This document shows positions 53,278 to 63,113 of a stretch of 64,000 nucleotides of DNA, one piece after another. The stretch is from NCBI RefSeq assembly GCF_042681025.1, contig NZ_JBHUER010000004.1, positions 62,001 through 126,000 on the forward strand, in the 5' to 3' direction. Each line of letters opens with the position of its first letter. Position 1 is the stretch's first letter. The translations under genes and the position numbers were made by a program. The DNA is from Methylopila henanensis. Its GTDB lineage: Bacteria; Pseudomonadota; Alphaproteobacteria; Rhizobiales; Methylopilaceae. The notes beneath the pieces were generated by a model. It was not told the DNA's origin, ran no database searches, and saw nothing but the letters and a program-made list of their open reading frames with translations.

Positions 53278-54753
53278 TCAGTCGAGCAGCATCCGCTTCA
53301 GCAGCTCGATCTCGTCGCTGAGCGCGACGTCGGTCTTGACCAGTTCGTCGATCTTGCGCACGGCGTGCAGCACCGTGGTGTGGTCGCGCCCGCCGAAGCG
53401 CCGCCCGATCTCGGGCAGGGAGCGCAGCGTCATCTGCTTCGAGAGGTACATCGCGACCTGGCGCGGACGCACCACGGTCTGGGTGCGCCGCGAGGACAGC
53501 AGGTCGGCGCGGCTGACGTTGTAGTGCCGCGCGACGATGCGCTGGATGTCCTCGATCTTCACACGCTTCGGCTCGACCTGCCGCACGAGGTCGCGCAGCG
53601 CGGTCTCCGCCATCTCGACGCTGATCGGAGCGCCGGTCAGCGTGTTGTGGGCGAGCAGCCGGTTGACCGCGCCGTCGAGATCGCGGCCGTTCGCGGTGAT
53701 GATGCGCGCGACATAGGCGACGACGTCGGCCGGCACGTCGAACTTCGGATGCAGGCGGCGGGCCGCCTCGATCCGCACCTCGAGAATCTTGGCGCGCAGG
53801 CCCTCGTCGAGCGCGCCCATCTCGAGCGTCAGGCCGCCGGCGAGGCGCGAGCGCAGGCGTTCGTCGACGCTTTCGAGCTCGGACGGCGCGCGGTCGGCGG
53901 CGACGATCACCTGCTGGCGCCCGTCGAGCAGCGCGTTCAGCGTGTGGCCGAACTCCTGCTGCACGGTCTTGCCCTGAAGGAACTGGAGGTCGTCGATGAT
54001 CAGGAGGTCGATCGCCCGCAGCCGCTCCTTGAAGGTCAGCGCGGTCTGCGCCTTGAGCGAGGCCACGAAGTCGAACATGAACTTCTCGGCCGTGAGGTAC
54101 ATGACCCGGCGGCCCGTCGCCTCGACCGCGTGGGCGGTTGCCTGCAGCAGGTGGGTCTTGCCGAGGCCGACCGCGGCGTGGATCACGAGCGGATTGAAGG
54201 TGACGGGATCGCCGGCCTTGGCGCTCGCCACCTGAAGCGCGGCGGCGTGCGCGAGCTGGTTCGAGCGGCCGACGAGGAAAGTGTCGAGCGTGAGGCGCTT
54301 GTCGAGCGGGGAGCCGGTCAGCCGCTGGCCGTCGCGCGACGGAGCGAATCCTGTCGGGACCGGCGCCGAGGCGCGCTCCTCCTGCTGCTGCTCCATCCGC
54401 GGGGCGGGAGCTACGATGACGTCGCCGCCGCTTGCGGCGAGCTTGGGCGCGGCGACCCGGACGGTGAGCGTGATGCGGTCGACCTCCGGAGCCTCCTCCG
54501 AAAGCACCACGGTGATCCGGTCGGCGTAATGCGACTGGATCCAGCTTTTCAGGAAACGGGTCGGCACCGTCAGATGCGCGACGCCGTCCTCGACGCGGTC
54601 GAGCGCGATGCGGCCGAACCAGCTGAGATAGACGTCGTCGCCATACTCTGCGCGCAGGCGTGCGGTCGCCCGCCGCCAGGCCGCCTCGTGGCCGTCGTCA
54701 TCGCCAATCGCCGGAGACGCGGCCGCAAAACGTTCGGACTGCGCAGGAAGCAT
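53278..54753 (-). CDS. dnaA: Chromosomal replication initiator protein DnaA
   Basis: Opens the chromosome origin. The 491-residue protein has domain I (WRRATARLRAEYGDDVYLSWFGRI), a linker, the AAA+ domain III (Walker A HAAVGLGKTHLL, Walker B DLLIIDDLQFLQGK, sensor region RLRSRLAGGLTLEM) and domain IV with the DnaA signature GRRFGGRDHTTVLHAVRKID. ATG at 54753 with GGAG 7 nt upstream. It follows a rhodanese gene and rpsT on the same strand; a dense set of GANTC sites lies upstream of the rhodanese gene. Confidence 0.98.
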   Translation of the reverse strand: MLPAQSERFAAASPAIGDDDGHEAAWRRATARLRAEYGDDVYLSWFGRIALDRVEDGVAHLTVPTRFLKSWIQSHYADRITVVLSEEAPEVDRITLTVRVAAPKLAASGGDVIVAPAPRMEQQQEERASAPVPTGFAPSRDGQRLTGSPLDKRLTLDTFLVGRSNQLAHAAALQVASAKAGDPVTFNPLVIHAAVGLGKTHLLQATAHAVEATGRRVMYLTAEKFMFDFVASLKAQTALTFKERLRAIDLLIIDDLQFLQGKTVQQEFGHTLNALLDGRQQVIVAADRAPSELESVDERLRSRLAGGLTLEMGALDEGLRAKILEVRIEAARRLHPKFDVPADVVAYVARIITANGRDLDGAVNRLLAHNTLTGAPISVEMAETALRDLVRQVEPKRVKIEDIQRIVARHYNVSRADLLSSRRTQTVVRPRQVAMYLSKQMTLRSLPEIGRRFGGRDHTTVLHAVRKIDELVKTDVALSDEIELLKRMLLD

Positions 54754-54818
54754 CGGACATCTCCGGGAAATTTCGGTGCGGCGATCGGATAGGGGACGGG
54801 CGGCGGACGCGGGAGGGA

Positions 54819-55262
54819 TCAACTCTGGACCCAGGGAAGGCCGTCGGCCTTCCAGCCGGCGACCGAACCCCGGCGGCGTTCGCCGTCCAGCGGGCCTTCG
54901 AAGCCCCCGACGACATTGTAGGCGCGGGTCCAGCCGAGCGCCGCGAGCGCGGCGGCCGCCGCCTGGCTGCGCGCGCCGCTGCGGCAAAGGAAATAGACTG
55001 GCGTGTCCTCGGTCGCGCCTGCGGACTTCAGCGTCTCCGCCACGGCCTCCGCGAAGCCGGGATCGATCTGCATGGACGGGAAGCGCTGCCACTCCTGGAG
55101 CAGGACGCGCTTGCCGGCCGGCGACAGGTCCGGCACGCCTACGAACGACCACTCCGCGCTGGTGCGGACGTCGACCAGGGCTGCGGCGGGGTCCGTTTCA
55201 AGGCTCTCCCAGGCGTCGCGCGGCGCGACGTCGCCAGCATAGGATCCGCGCGGTTCAACCAT
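54819..55262 (-). CDS. Rhodanese-like domain protein
   Basis: The 147-residue single rhodanese domain has AALVDVRTSAEWSFVG and the catalytic loop with Cys in VYFLCRSGARSQAAAAAL, then YNVVGGFEGPLDGE. It probably handles sulfane sulfur. The gene lies 65 bp upstream of dnaA on the same strand, so the two may share a promoter. Confidence 0.91.
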   Translation of the reverse strand: MVEPRGSYAGDVAPRDAWESLETDPAAALVDVRTSAEWSFVGVPDLSPAGKRVLLQEWQRFPSMQIDPGFAEAVAETLKSAGATEDTPVYFLCRSGARSQAAAAALAALGWTRAYNVVGGFEGPLDGERRRGSVAGWKADGLPWVQS

Positions 55263-55553
55263 AGAAATCTCTTCGCCGGCAGTGCGCCGAGCGCCTCTCT
55301 GTCCAAGTTGCGCATACGCTTACGCCAGGCGCGTGTTACCGCTAGCGCCGAAGCCGCTGATACGCCGGTGCATAGGTTGAGGTTTTACTACAGAGAACAC
55401 ATCAGCCGACTGCGAAACAGAGCCCGCTATCGTTGTTTCTCTCGAAGCTCGCCATCTTATCCTCGTCCGCAGGGAAGAAGTAGTTGCGGCGTCTCTCCAT
55501 GGCTTCGGACGATACACAGCGGTCCGAGGGCGCGCAACGGGTGGGGGAGCTGC

Positions 55554-55855
55554 GAATCGGCGCAGCGCAGGCGCGAATCGGATGACGCCGTCGCCGTGGG
55601 CGCCGGGCCGCTTTGCTCAAACCTCTGCATAGCCAGCAAAATCGAATTGACGTGGCGCCTGGAGCCTCCGCACCGGGCGCCGCGAGATTCTTTTTGCGCT
55701 GTCTGTGATTCCGATCGGCGGGGCTCCGGATTCCGGGGTCCTGCGTGTGACTTGCCCGTAAACATATGAAATTGAATAGCTTTTTTTGCTCGTCGATTGA
55801 CGGCGGAACCGGCTTCGGCGGGGGAGCGGCGGAATCCGCGAGTCAATACGGATTC
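55554..55855. promoter_or_regulatory. Cluster of eight GANTC (CcrM) methylation sites
   Basis: The 691-bp gap 55263-55953 between the rhodanese gene and rpsT has no gene I can support. It holds GANTC at 55554, 55575, 55686, 55707, 55729, 55832, 55840 and 55851. At about 70% GC one site or fewer per 300 bp is expected. CcrM methylation couples dnaA transcription to replication in Caulobacter; the same role here is inferred. An AT-rich stretch lies at 55757-55795. No DnaA-box cluster is seen. Confidence 0.6.
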
Positions 55856-55903
55856 ATGCGCGTCGCGACGATCGAGCCCCGCGTCGCAAAAGGGACACAA
55901 ACG

Positions 55904-55930
55904 AAAAAACCCGGCGCTTGGCCGGGTTTT
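55904..55930 (-). terminator. Rho-independent terminator of rpsT
   Basis: A perfect 10-bp stem (55906-55915 with 55921-55930), loop of 5, and on the minus strand a run of six T. It starts 23 nt after the rpsT stop. Confidence 0.9.
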
Positions 55931-55953
55931 CGATCGTCTTGGAAGCGTCGTTT

Positions 55954-56220
55954 TCAGGCGCTGAGGGAACGCACCCGGGCCGCGAGCCGCGAGACCTTCC
56001 GCGAGGCGGTGTTCTTGTGCAGCACGCCCTTCTGGGCGGCGCGCATGATCTCCGGCTCGGCCGCGCGAAGGGCGGTCTTTGCCTCCTCCGGCTGGCCGGA
56101 GGCGATGGCCTCTTCGACCTTGCGGAGGAAGGTGCGGACCCGGCTGCGGCGCGCGCCGTTCACCTTGGTGCGGCGGGCGATCTTGCGAACGGCCTTCTTG
56201 GCCGACGGCGTGTTGGCCAT
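55954..56220 (-). CDS. rpsT: 30S ribosomal protein S20
   Basis: Small-subunit protein of 88 residues that binds the 5' domain of 16S rRNA: MANTPSAKKAVRKIARRTKVN, RSRVRTFLRKVEEAI, KGVLHKNTASRKVSRLAARV. It lies two genes upstream of dnaA, a conserved neighbourhood in this group. Confidence 0.98.
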   Translation of the reverse strand: MANTPSAKKAVRKIARRTKVNGARRSRVRTFLRKVEEAIASGQPEEAKTALRAAEPEIMRAAQKGVLHKNTASRKVSRLAARVRSLSA

Positions 56221-56356
56221 GGGCGTCTCGTTCCTTTTTGTCTGCGGTGGACGCGCGGCTCTGAGGGCGCGTCGACGAACGTCTGTGGGCGAGCTTGCGC
56301 CCGCCGCGGAGCCGGTCTCCTAGCAACAGTCGCCTGCGCCGTCAACGGCGCGGGAA

Positions 56357-57688
56357 CTACGCATGGCTCCCGAGCGCGCCGGCCGCGTCCGCGGCGAAGC
56401 GAGCCCGCGGCCAGATCGCGCGCACCACGGCTCCGGAGGCCGGCGGGGCGGCGTTGCCGAGCACAAGGGTGGCGCCGGACCGCTCCAGCAGGGTCTTGGC
56501 GATGAAGAAGCCGAGCCCGAGCCCCCCGGCCTCCACGTCATGGGCGTGGCTGTCGGAGCGGGTCGAGATGTAGGGCTCGCCGAGCTTGGTCAGCACCTCC
56601 GGCGCGAAGCCAGGGCCGTCGTCGGCGATCTCGATCGCCACTTCGTCGTCGTCCCAGCGCACCGCCAGCCGCACGCGCTCCTTGGCGAAGTCGACCGCGT
56701 TCTCGGCGATATTGCCCAAGCCATAAAGCACGGACGGGTTGCGCCGCCACCGTGGCGCGGTCGCGGGGTCGCCGGTGAGGACGACCTCGAGCGCGACGCC
56801 GAAATTGCGGTGCGGGGCGACGATCTCCTCGAGCAGGTGGCTCATGGAGAGCACGTCGAACGGCGCGCCGTGCTCGTCGAGGGAGGTCAGCTTCTTTAGG
56901 ATCTCGCGGCAGCGAGCGACCTGCTCGCGCAGAAGGGCAATGTCCTCGGCGTGCGGGCCCGGCGCGAGCGCCCTTTCGAGCTCCTTCGACACCAGCGCGA
57001 TGGTGGCGAGCGGCGTGCCGAGCTCGTGGGCCGCGGCGGCCGCCAGTCCGTCGAGCGCGGACAGATGCTGTTCGCGCGCGAGCACGAGCTCCGTCGCCGC
57101 GAGCGCCTGGCTGAGCTCCCGCCCTTCCTCCGCGACGCGCCACGCGTAGACGCCGATGAAGCCGAGCGAGAGCAGCAGCGCGGTCCAGATGCCCGCGACA
57201 TAGAGGAACGGCATCTCCAGCGGCTGCGGAGTCGTCCAGGGCAGGGGAAGGTGCGCCACCCCGAGGATCGTGGCGCAGCCCATGACGAGGGCGCCGAGAA
57301 TGGCGGTGGTCTGGGGCGGCAGGGCCGTCGCCGAGATCATCACCGGCGCGAGGAACAGGATCGAGAACGGATTCTCCATCCCGCCCGTCAGGAACAGCAG
57401 CGCCGCGAGCTGCAGCACGTCATAGGCGAGCAGCGCGCAGGCCGCCGACGGCAGCAGCCGGTGGCTCACGGGGTAGCTGAGCCGCAGAACCACGTTCAGC
57501 AGGGCCGACATGGCGATGAAGGCGAAGCAGGCCGCGAGCGGCAGCGGGAAGCCGAACGCCACATGCACGGCGACGACCGCGACGCTCTGGCCCGCGATAG
57601 CGAGCCAGCGCAGACGGATCAGCGTGTCCAGCCGGAGCTGGTGCTGGTTCAGCAGGCGATCGCGCGGGGGAGAGAGAGGGGACGTCAC
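56357..57688 (-). CDS. regB: RegB/PrrB/ActS-type redox-sensing histidine kinase
   Basis: Membrane sensor that autophosphorylates on reduction of the quinone pool or cytosol and drives RegA/ActR. The 443-residue protein has RLDTLIRLRWLAIAGQ before six membrane helices, and the quinone-site motif GGMENPF at 102-108. The phosphoacceptor is H221 in AAAAHELGTPLATI, with the redox Cys 39 residues on (QVARCREIL, C260), as in RegB. N and G boxes are NIAENAVDFA, DDGPGFAP and GGLGLGFFIAKTL. GTG start at 57688. No regA gene is adjacent. Confidence 0.92.
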   Translation of the reverse strand: MTSPLSPPRDRLLNQHQLRLDTLIRLRWLAIAGQSVAVVAVHVAFGFPLPLAACFAFIAMSALLNVVLRLSYPVSHRLLPSAACALLAYDVLQLAALLFLTGGMENPFSILFLAPVMISATALPPQTTAILGALVMGCATILGVAHLPLPWTTPQPLEMPFLYVAGIWTALLLSLGFIGVYAWRVAEEGRELSQALAATELVLAREQHLSALDGLAAAAAHELGTPLATIALVSKELERALAPGPHAEDIALLREQVARCREILKKLTSLDEHGAPFDVLSMSHLLEEIVAPHRNFGVALEVVLTGDPATAPRWRRNPSVLYGLGNIAENAVDFAKERVRLAVRWDDDEVAIEIADDGPGFAPEVLTKLGEPYISTRSDSHAHDVEAGGLGLGFFIAKTLLERSGATLVLGNAAPPASGAVVRAIWPRARFAADAAGALGSHA

Positions 57689-57839
57689 CAGACGGGCTTT
57701 CCGGTTTTCAGGGGGGAGGGGCCGAGGGAAGGCTACGCTGCGACGCCGCAGACGATGGCCCCATTGACGCAACGCAAGATCGGCGGAATCTTGAGGCTCC
57801 GACGCTATGATGCGCCGCACAATCGGCGAGGGTTGACCG

Positions 57840-59444
<1,605 letters not shown>

Positions 59445-59459
59445 CGCGCGCCGTTCTGG

Positions 59460-59520
59460 CCTGCGCGCCGCGCCGGCGTCCGGACGGCGCGCAGGGGACA
59501 GTCTTGTTTTTTATTGTTTT
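59460..59520 (+). terminator. Probable phaZ terminator
   Basis: An 11-bp stem, CCTGCGCGCCG (59460-59470) with CGGCGCGCAGG (59485-59495), then a T-rich stretch from 59502. It separates phaZ from the lanmodulin gene. Confidence 0.6.
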
Positions 59521-59611
59521 CTTATTTTGCTGCGCCAGCTAGAGCAGCATGGTGCATCAGCGGACTTCGATGCGCCGAGCCGCTGAACTTATTATTATTT
59601 GGAGAGCCAAG

Positions 59612-60025
59612 ATGAAGACCGCCAGCCGCCTCGTCATGGGCGCAGCCGCTCTGATGTTCGTCGCCGCGCCTGCGTTCGCCCAGACCAAGACCATCACGGG
59701 CGCCGAGGTCATCAAGACCTACAACAAGGACGGCGACGACACGCTCGAGATCGCCGAGGTCATCCACCTCGCGAGCAAGCTCTATGCGGAGATCAATCCG
59801 GACGGCGACTCGACCCTCGAGCCGGACGAGACCGAAGGCCGGCTGACCAAGGCCGACTGGAAGCGCGCCAACAAGGACGGTGACGACACGCTCGAGATGG
59901 ACGAGTGGCTGTCGATCGCCCGCAAGCGCTTCAACGCCGCGGACAAGAACAAGGACGGCAAGCTCACGGCGGCCGAGCTCGACTCCAAGGCCGGCCGCGG
60001 CGTGGTCGTGATGATCGTCAAGTAA
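59612..60025 (+). CDS. lanM: Lanmodulin-family lanthanide-binding EF-hand protein
   Basis: Periplasmic metal-binding protein of 137 residues. A signal peptide (cut near AAPAFAQ, residue 24) precedes four EF loops at 38-49, 62-73, 87-98 and 111-122. The loop spacings of 24, 25 and 24 equal those of Methylorubrum extorquens lanmodulin, and the end (ELDSKAGRGVVVMIVK) aligns too. Loops 1-3 carry N1, D3, D5, E9 and E12 (NKDGDDTLE, NPDGDSTLE, NKDGDDTLE) without Gly at position 6; only loop 2 has Pro at position 2. Loop 4 (DKNKDGKLTAAE) is Ca-type. This is the Hansschlegelia (Hans-LanM) pattern as I recall it. GGAG precedes the ATG at 59612. Metal preference is inferred. Confidence 0.9.
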   Translation: MKTASRLVMGAAALMFVAAPAFAQTKTITGAEVIKTYNKDGDDTLEIAEVIHLASKLYAEINPDGDSTLEPDETEGRLTKADWKRANKDGDDTLEMDEWLSIARKRFNAADKNKDGKLTAAELDSKAGRGVVVMIVK

Positions 60026-60130
60026 GCGGATCGGGCCCGCCGGGCTCCGCGTTCCGCGGATCGCTGGAAGGGGCCCGCCGCCGCGCGCGGCATGACATGG
60101 TCCGGCCGGGCCCGTTCATGACGCGGCGGA

Positions 60131-60167
60131 CAAAAAAACGGCCGGGGAGACCCGGCCGTTTCGTTTG
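60131..60167. terminator. Bidirectional terminator between lanM and phaB
   Basis: A perfect 11-bp stem (AAACGGCCGGG at 60136-60146 with CCCGGCCGTTT at 60151-60161) and GAGA loop, with seven A on the left (T7 for the minus-strand phaB) and T-rich sequence on the right. Confidence 0.88.
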
Positions 60168-60191
60168 TCCGGACCCAAGGGTCGGCGGGCG

Positions 60192-60914
60192 TCATGCGAT
60201 GTACTGGCCGCCGTTGATGGTCAGCGTGGAGCCGGTCACGAAGCCGGCCTTCTCGCCGGCGAGATAGACCACCGCTTCGGCGATCTCCTCGCTCTCGCCG
60301 AGGCGGCCGACCGGGATCGTGGCGATGATCCCCTCGCGCACCTTCTCCGGCACCGCCATCACCATCTCGGTCGCGATGTAGCCGGGGGCGATGGCGTTCA
60401 CGGTCACGCCTTTCTTGGCGTTCTCCTGCGCCAGCGCCTTGGTGAAGCCGATCACGCCGGCCTTGGCGGCGGAGTAGTTGGCCTGGCCCATCTGGCCCTT
60501 CTGGCCGTTGATCGAGGTGATGTTGATGATGCGCCCGAAGCCGCGCTCGCGCATGCCGTCGATGACGGGACGGGTCATCGTGAACATGGAGTCGAGGTTG
60601 GTGCTCATCACCTCGCGCCACTGCTGGAACGTGGCCTTGTGGAACATGCCGTCGCGGGTGATGCCGGCGTTGTTCACGAGGATGTCGATCGGGCCGACCT
60701 CGGCCTCGACCTTGGCGACGCCGGCGGCGCAGGCGTCCGGATCGGCGACGTCCCACTTGAACACGGCGATGCCGTGTTCCGCCTTGAAGGCGTTCGCCTT
60801 CTCGTCATTGCCCGCGTACGTGGCGGCCACGTTGTAGCCGGCCTTCTTGAGCGCGATCGAGATCGCCTCGCCGATGCCGCGCGTGCCGCCGGTGACGAGC
60901 GCCGTCCGTGCCAT
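60192..60914 (-). CDS. phaB: Acetoacetyl-CoA reductase
   Basis: NADPH-dependent reduction of acetoacetyl-CoA to (R)-3-hydroxybutyryl-CoA, the PHB monomer. The 240-residue short-chain dehydrogenase has TALVTGGTRGIGEAIS, NNAGITRDGMFHKA, catalytic Ser/Tyr/Lys in ITSINGQKGQMGQANYSAAKAG, and GRLGESEEIAEAVVYLAGEKAGFVTGSTLTINGGQ. ATG at 60914 with GGGAGG. Downstream of phaA on the same strand (97 bp gap). Confidence 0.97.
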   Translation of the reverse strand: MARTALVTGGTRGIGEAISIALKKAGYNVAATYAGNDEKANAFKAEHGIAVFKWDVADPDACAAGVAKVEAEVGPIDILVNNAGITRDGMFHKATFQQWREVMSTNLDSMFTMTRPVIDGMRERGFGRIINITSINGQKGQMGQANYSAAKAGVIGFTKALAQENAKKGVTVNAIAPGYIATEMVMAVPEKVREGIIATIPVGRLGESEEIAEAVVYLAGEKAGFVTGSTLTINGGQYIA

Positions 60915-61011
60915 GTCGTGCCTCCCAGGAATCACAAAGGGTTCGGGCGTTGTCCCCGCCCGTCAAGGAACCGGCCGGCCGCCGCGGCGGCCGGCTATCG
61001 AGAAGACGTCT

Positions 61012-62193
61012 TCAGTCGCGGGCGACCGTCAGGGCGATGCCCATGCCGCCGCCGATGCAGAGCGTGGCGAGGCCCTTCTTGGCGTCCCGCCGGATCATCT
61101 CGTGCAGCAGCGTGACCAGCACGCGGGCGCCGGAGGCGCCGATCGGATGGCCGATCGCGATCGCGCCGCCGTTGACGTTCACCTTCGAGAGGTCCCAGCC
61201 GAGGTCCTTGTTCACCGCGCAGGCCTGCGCCGCGAAGGCCTCGTTGGCCTCGATCAGGTCGAGGTCGTCGATGGACCAGCCGGCCTTCTCGAGCGCCTTG
61301 CGCGAGGCCGGGATCGGGCCGGAGCCCATCACCGACGGGTCGACGCCGGCCTGCGCCCAGCTCACGATGCGGGCGAGCGGCTTCAGGCCCTTCGCCGACG
61401 CCGCCGACGCCGAGGTCACCACCAGCGCCGCGGCGCCGTCGTTGATGCCCGAGGCGTTGCCGGCGGTCACCGTGCCGTCCTTGGAGAAGGCAGGCCGCAG
61501 CTTGGCGACGCTGTCGAGGGTCGCGCCGTGGCGGATGTACTCGTCCTGGTCGACGACGACGTCGCCCTTCTTCGACGAGATCGTCACCGGAGCGATCTCG
61601 TCCTTGAACTTGCCCGCCTTCTGCGCCGCCTCGGCCTTGTTCTGCGAGGCGACCGCGAACTCGTCCTGCTGCTCGCGGGTGATCTGCCACTTCTGCGCGA
61701 CGTTCTCGGCGGTGGTGCCCATGTGGTAGCCGTTGAAGGCGTCCCAGAGGCCGTCCTTGATCATCGTGTCGATGAACTTGACGTCGCCCATCTTGGTGCC
61801 GGCGCGCATGTGCGCGGCGTGGGCCGATTGGCTCATGCTCTCCTGGCCGCCGGCGACGACGAAGGCGCTGTCGCCCTGAGCGACCGCCTGGGCGGCGAGC
61901 GCCACGGCGCGCAGGCCGGAGCCGCACACCTGGTTGATGCCCCACGCCGCCGCTTCGATCGGGATGCCGGCCGCGATCGAAGCCTGTCGGGCCGGGTTCT
62001 GCCCCTGGGCGGCGGTCAGCACCTGGCCGAGGATCGTCTCGGAGACCTCGCCCGGCTCCACGCCGGCGCGCTCCAGCGCCGCCTTGATGGCGATCTTCCC
62101 GAGTTCGTGGGCGGGGAGGGAGCTCAGCGCGCCGTTGAAGGCGCCGACCGCGGTGCGGGCGGCGCCCACGATCACGACGTCGGTCTCGGCCAT
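61012..62193 (-). CDS. phaA: Acetyl-CoA acetyltransferase (beta-ketothiolase)
   Basis: Condenses two acetyl-CoA to acetoacetyl-CoA, the first step of PHB synthesis. The 393-residue thiolase has the active Cys in INQVCGSGLRAVALAAQ, ESMSQSAHAAHMR, the His in NVNGGAIAIGHPIGASGAR, and the second Cys in ATLCIGGGMGIAL. ATG at 62193 by family start. Forms the phaAB operon; phaC is not in the window. Confidence 0.97.
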   Translation of the reverse strand: MAETDVVIVGAARTAVGAFNGALSSLPAHELGKIAIKAALERAGVEPGEVSETILGQVLTAAQGQNPARQASIAAGIPIEAAAWGINQVCGSGLRAVALAAQAVAQGDSAFVVAGGQESMSQSAHAAHMRAGTKMGDVKFIDTMIKDGLWDAFNGYHMGTTAENVAQKWQITREQQDEFAVASQNKAEAAQKAGKFKDEIAPVTISSKKGDVVVDQDEYIRHGATLDSVAKLRPAFSKDGTVTAGNASGINDGAAALVVTSASAASAKGLKPLARIVSWAQAGVDPSVMGSGPIPASRKALEKAGWSIDDLDLIEANEAFAAQACAVNKDLGWDLSKVNVNGGAIAIGHPIGASGARVLVTLLHEMIRRDAKKGLATLCIGGGMGIALTVARD

Positions 62194-62280
62194 GTTCAGT
62201 CCTCCGCACGTTCGATGCCGACCGCGCTGCACGGCCGAAAGAGTGCTGGTTATCGGTAGGCGCCGTTCGCGACGTCAAGA

Positions 62281-62339
62281 CGACCTAGGTCGATTCGGCT
62301 CGCAAATCGCCGAATGGACTAGCGTCGTCCCCGGACGAC
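62281..62339. promoter_or_regulatory. Inverted repeats in the phaA-phaR divergent promoter region
   Basis: The 325-bp gap 62194-62518 should hold promoters for phaA and phaR. It contains the perfect palindrome CGACCTAGGTCG (62281-62292) and GTCGTCC-CC-GGACGAC (62324-62339). Either could be a regulator site; a PhaR site is a guess. Confidence 0.35.
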
Positions 62340-62518
62340 TAGACCTTTCGGAGTATGGAGCGGCCCTTGGAGGCTCCGCACTGCACAAAAATCTAGCCGC
62401 CGCCTCATTATCGCCTTATCGTCCAATGGCCTCGGCCGGCGCGGGCGTGCCGCGCCGCGGGAGGAACGCCGAAGAAGCCGAAGAACAAGGCCGCCAGACG
62501 CGCGGAGATCAGGGCGAT

Positions 62519-63106
62519 ATGCCGAGCACGACCGATCCGATCACGATCAAGAAGTACGCCAACCGCCGTTTGTACAACACCGGCACGAGCACCTACGTCA
62601 CGCTCGAAGACCTCGCCGCGATGGTGAAGAAGGGTGAGGATTTTCATGTGGTCGACGCCAAGTCCGGCGACGACATCACCCATCAGGTGCTGACGCAGAT
62701 CATCTTCGAGCAGGAGAACAAGGGCCAGAATCTGCTGCCCATCACGTTCCTCCGGCAGTTGATCCGGTTCTACGGCGACAGCATCCAGAGCATCGTGCCG
62801 AAGTATCTGGAGCTTTCGATGGGCGCCCTGACGCGCGACCAGGACAAGATGCGCGCGAGCCTCGGGGCGTTCGGCGGCGCGAGCTTCCAGTCCGCGGTCG
62901 AGGAGCAGATGCGGACCAACGTCGCCATCATGGAGCGCGCGTTCCGCATGTTCACCGCCTTCCCCGGGCAGACGGAGGCCGCCTCCACGCCGGAGCAGGC
63001 GGCGCCCGCGCGCGACGAGAAGCCGAGCATCGATCTCGACGAGCTTCGTCGCGAGATGGCGGAGATGCGCGCCCGGCTCGACAAGGTCGCGGGTTCGAAC
63101 AGCTAG
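62519..63106 (+). CDS. phaR: Polyhydroxyalkanoate synthesis repressor PhaR
   Basis: DNA- and PHB-binding repressor that controls phasin and related genes. The 195-residue protein has the PhaR N-terminal DNA-binding domain ITIKKYANRRLYNTGTSTYVTLEDLAAMVKKGEDFHVVDAKSGDDIT, then the PHB accumulation regulatory region (LTQIIFEQENKGQNLLPITFLRQLIRFYG). A C-terminal helix follows. Divergent from phaAB. ATG at 62519 with AGGG upstream. Confidence 0.96.
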   Translation: MPSTTDPITIKKYANRRLYNTGTSTYVTLEDLAAMVKKGEDFHVVDAKSGDDITHQVLTQIIFEQENKGQNLLPITFLRQLIRFYGDSIQSIVPKYLELSMGALTRDQDKMRASLGAFGGASFQSAVEEQMRTNVAIMERAFRMFTAFPGQTEAASTPEQAAPARDEKPSIDLDELRREMAEMRARLDKVAGSNS

Positions 63107-63113
63107 GCCGCGG

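Noticed and set aside
55402..55620. Short minus-strand frame containing MERRRNYFFPADEDK
   Set aside because: No ribosome binding site or family match was convincing, and the upstream part is Arg-rich noise. Kept as non-coding.
55263..55953. Chromosome origin upstream of dnaA
   Set aside because: No cluster of TTATNCACA-type DnaA boxes was found; only one weak resemblance (TTATCCTCG near 55457). The GANTC cluster alone does not prove an origin.
59612..60025. Ordinary calmodulin-like or calerythrin-type calcium EF-hand protein
   Set aside because: Loop spacing, missing Gly at position 6, acidic position 9 and the C-terminal segment fit lanmodulin better; only the fourth loop looks calcium-type.
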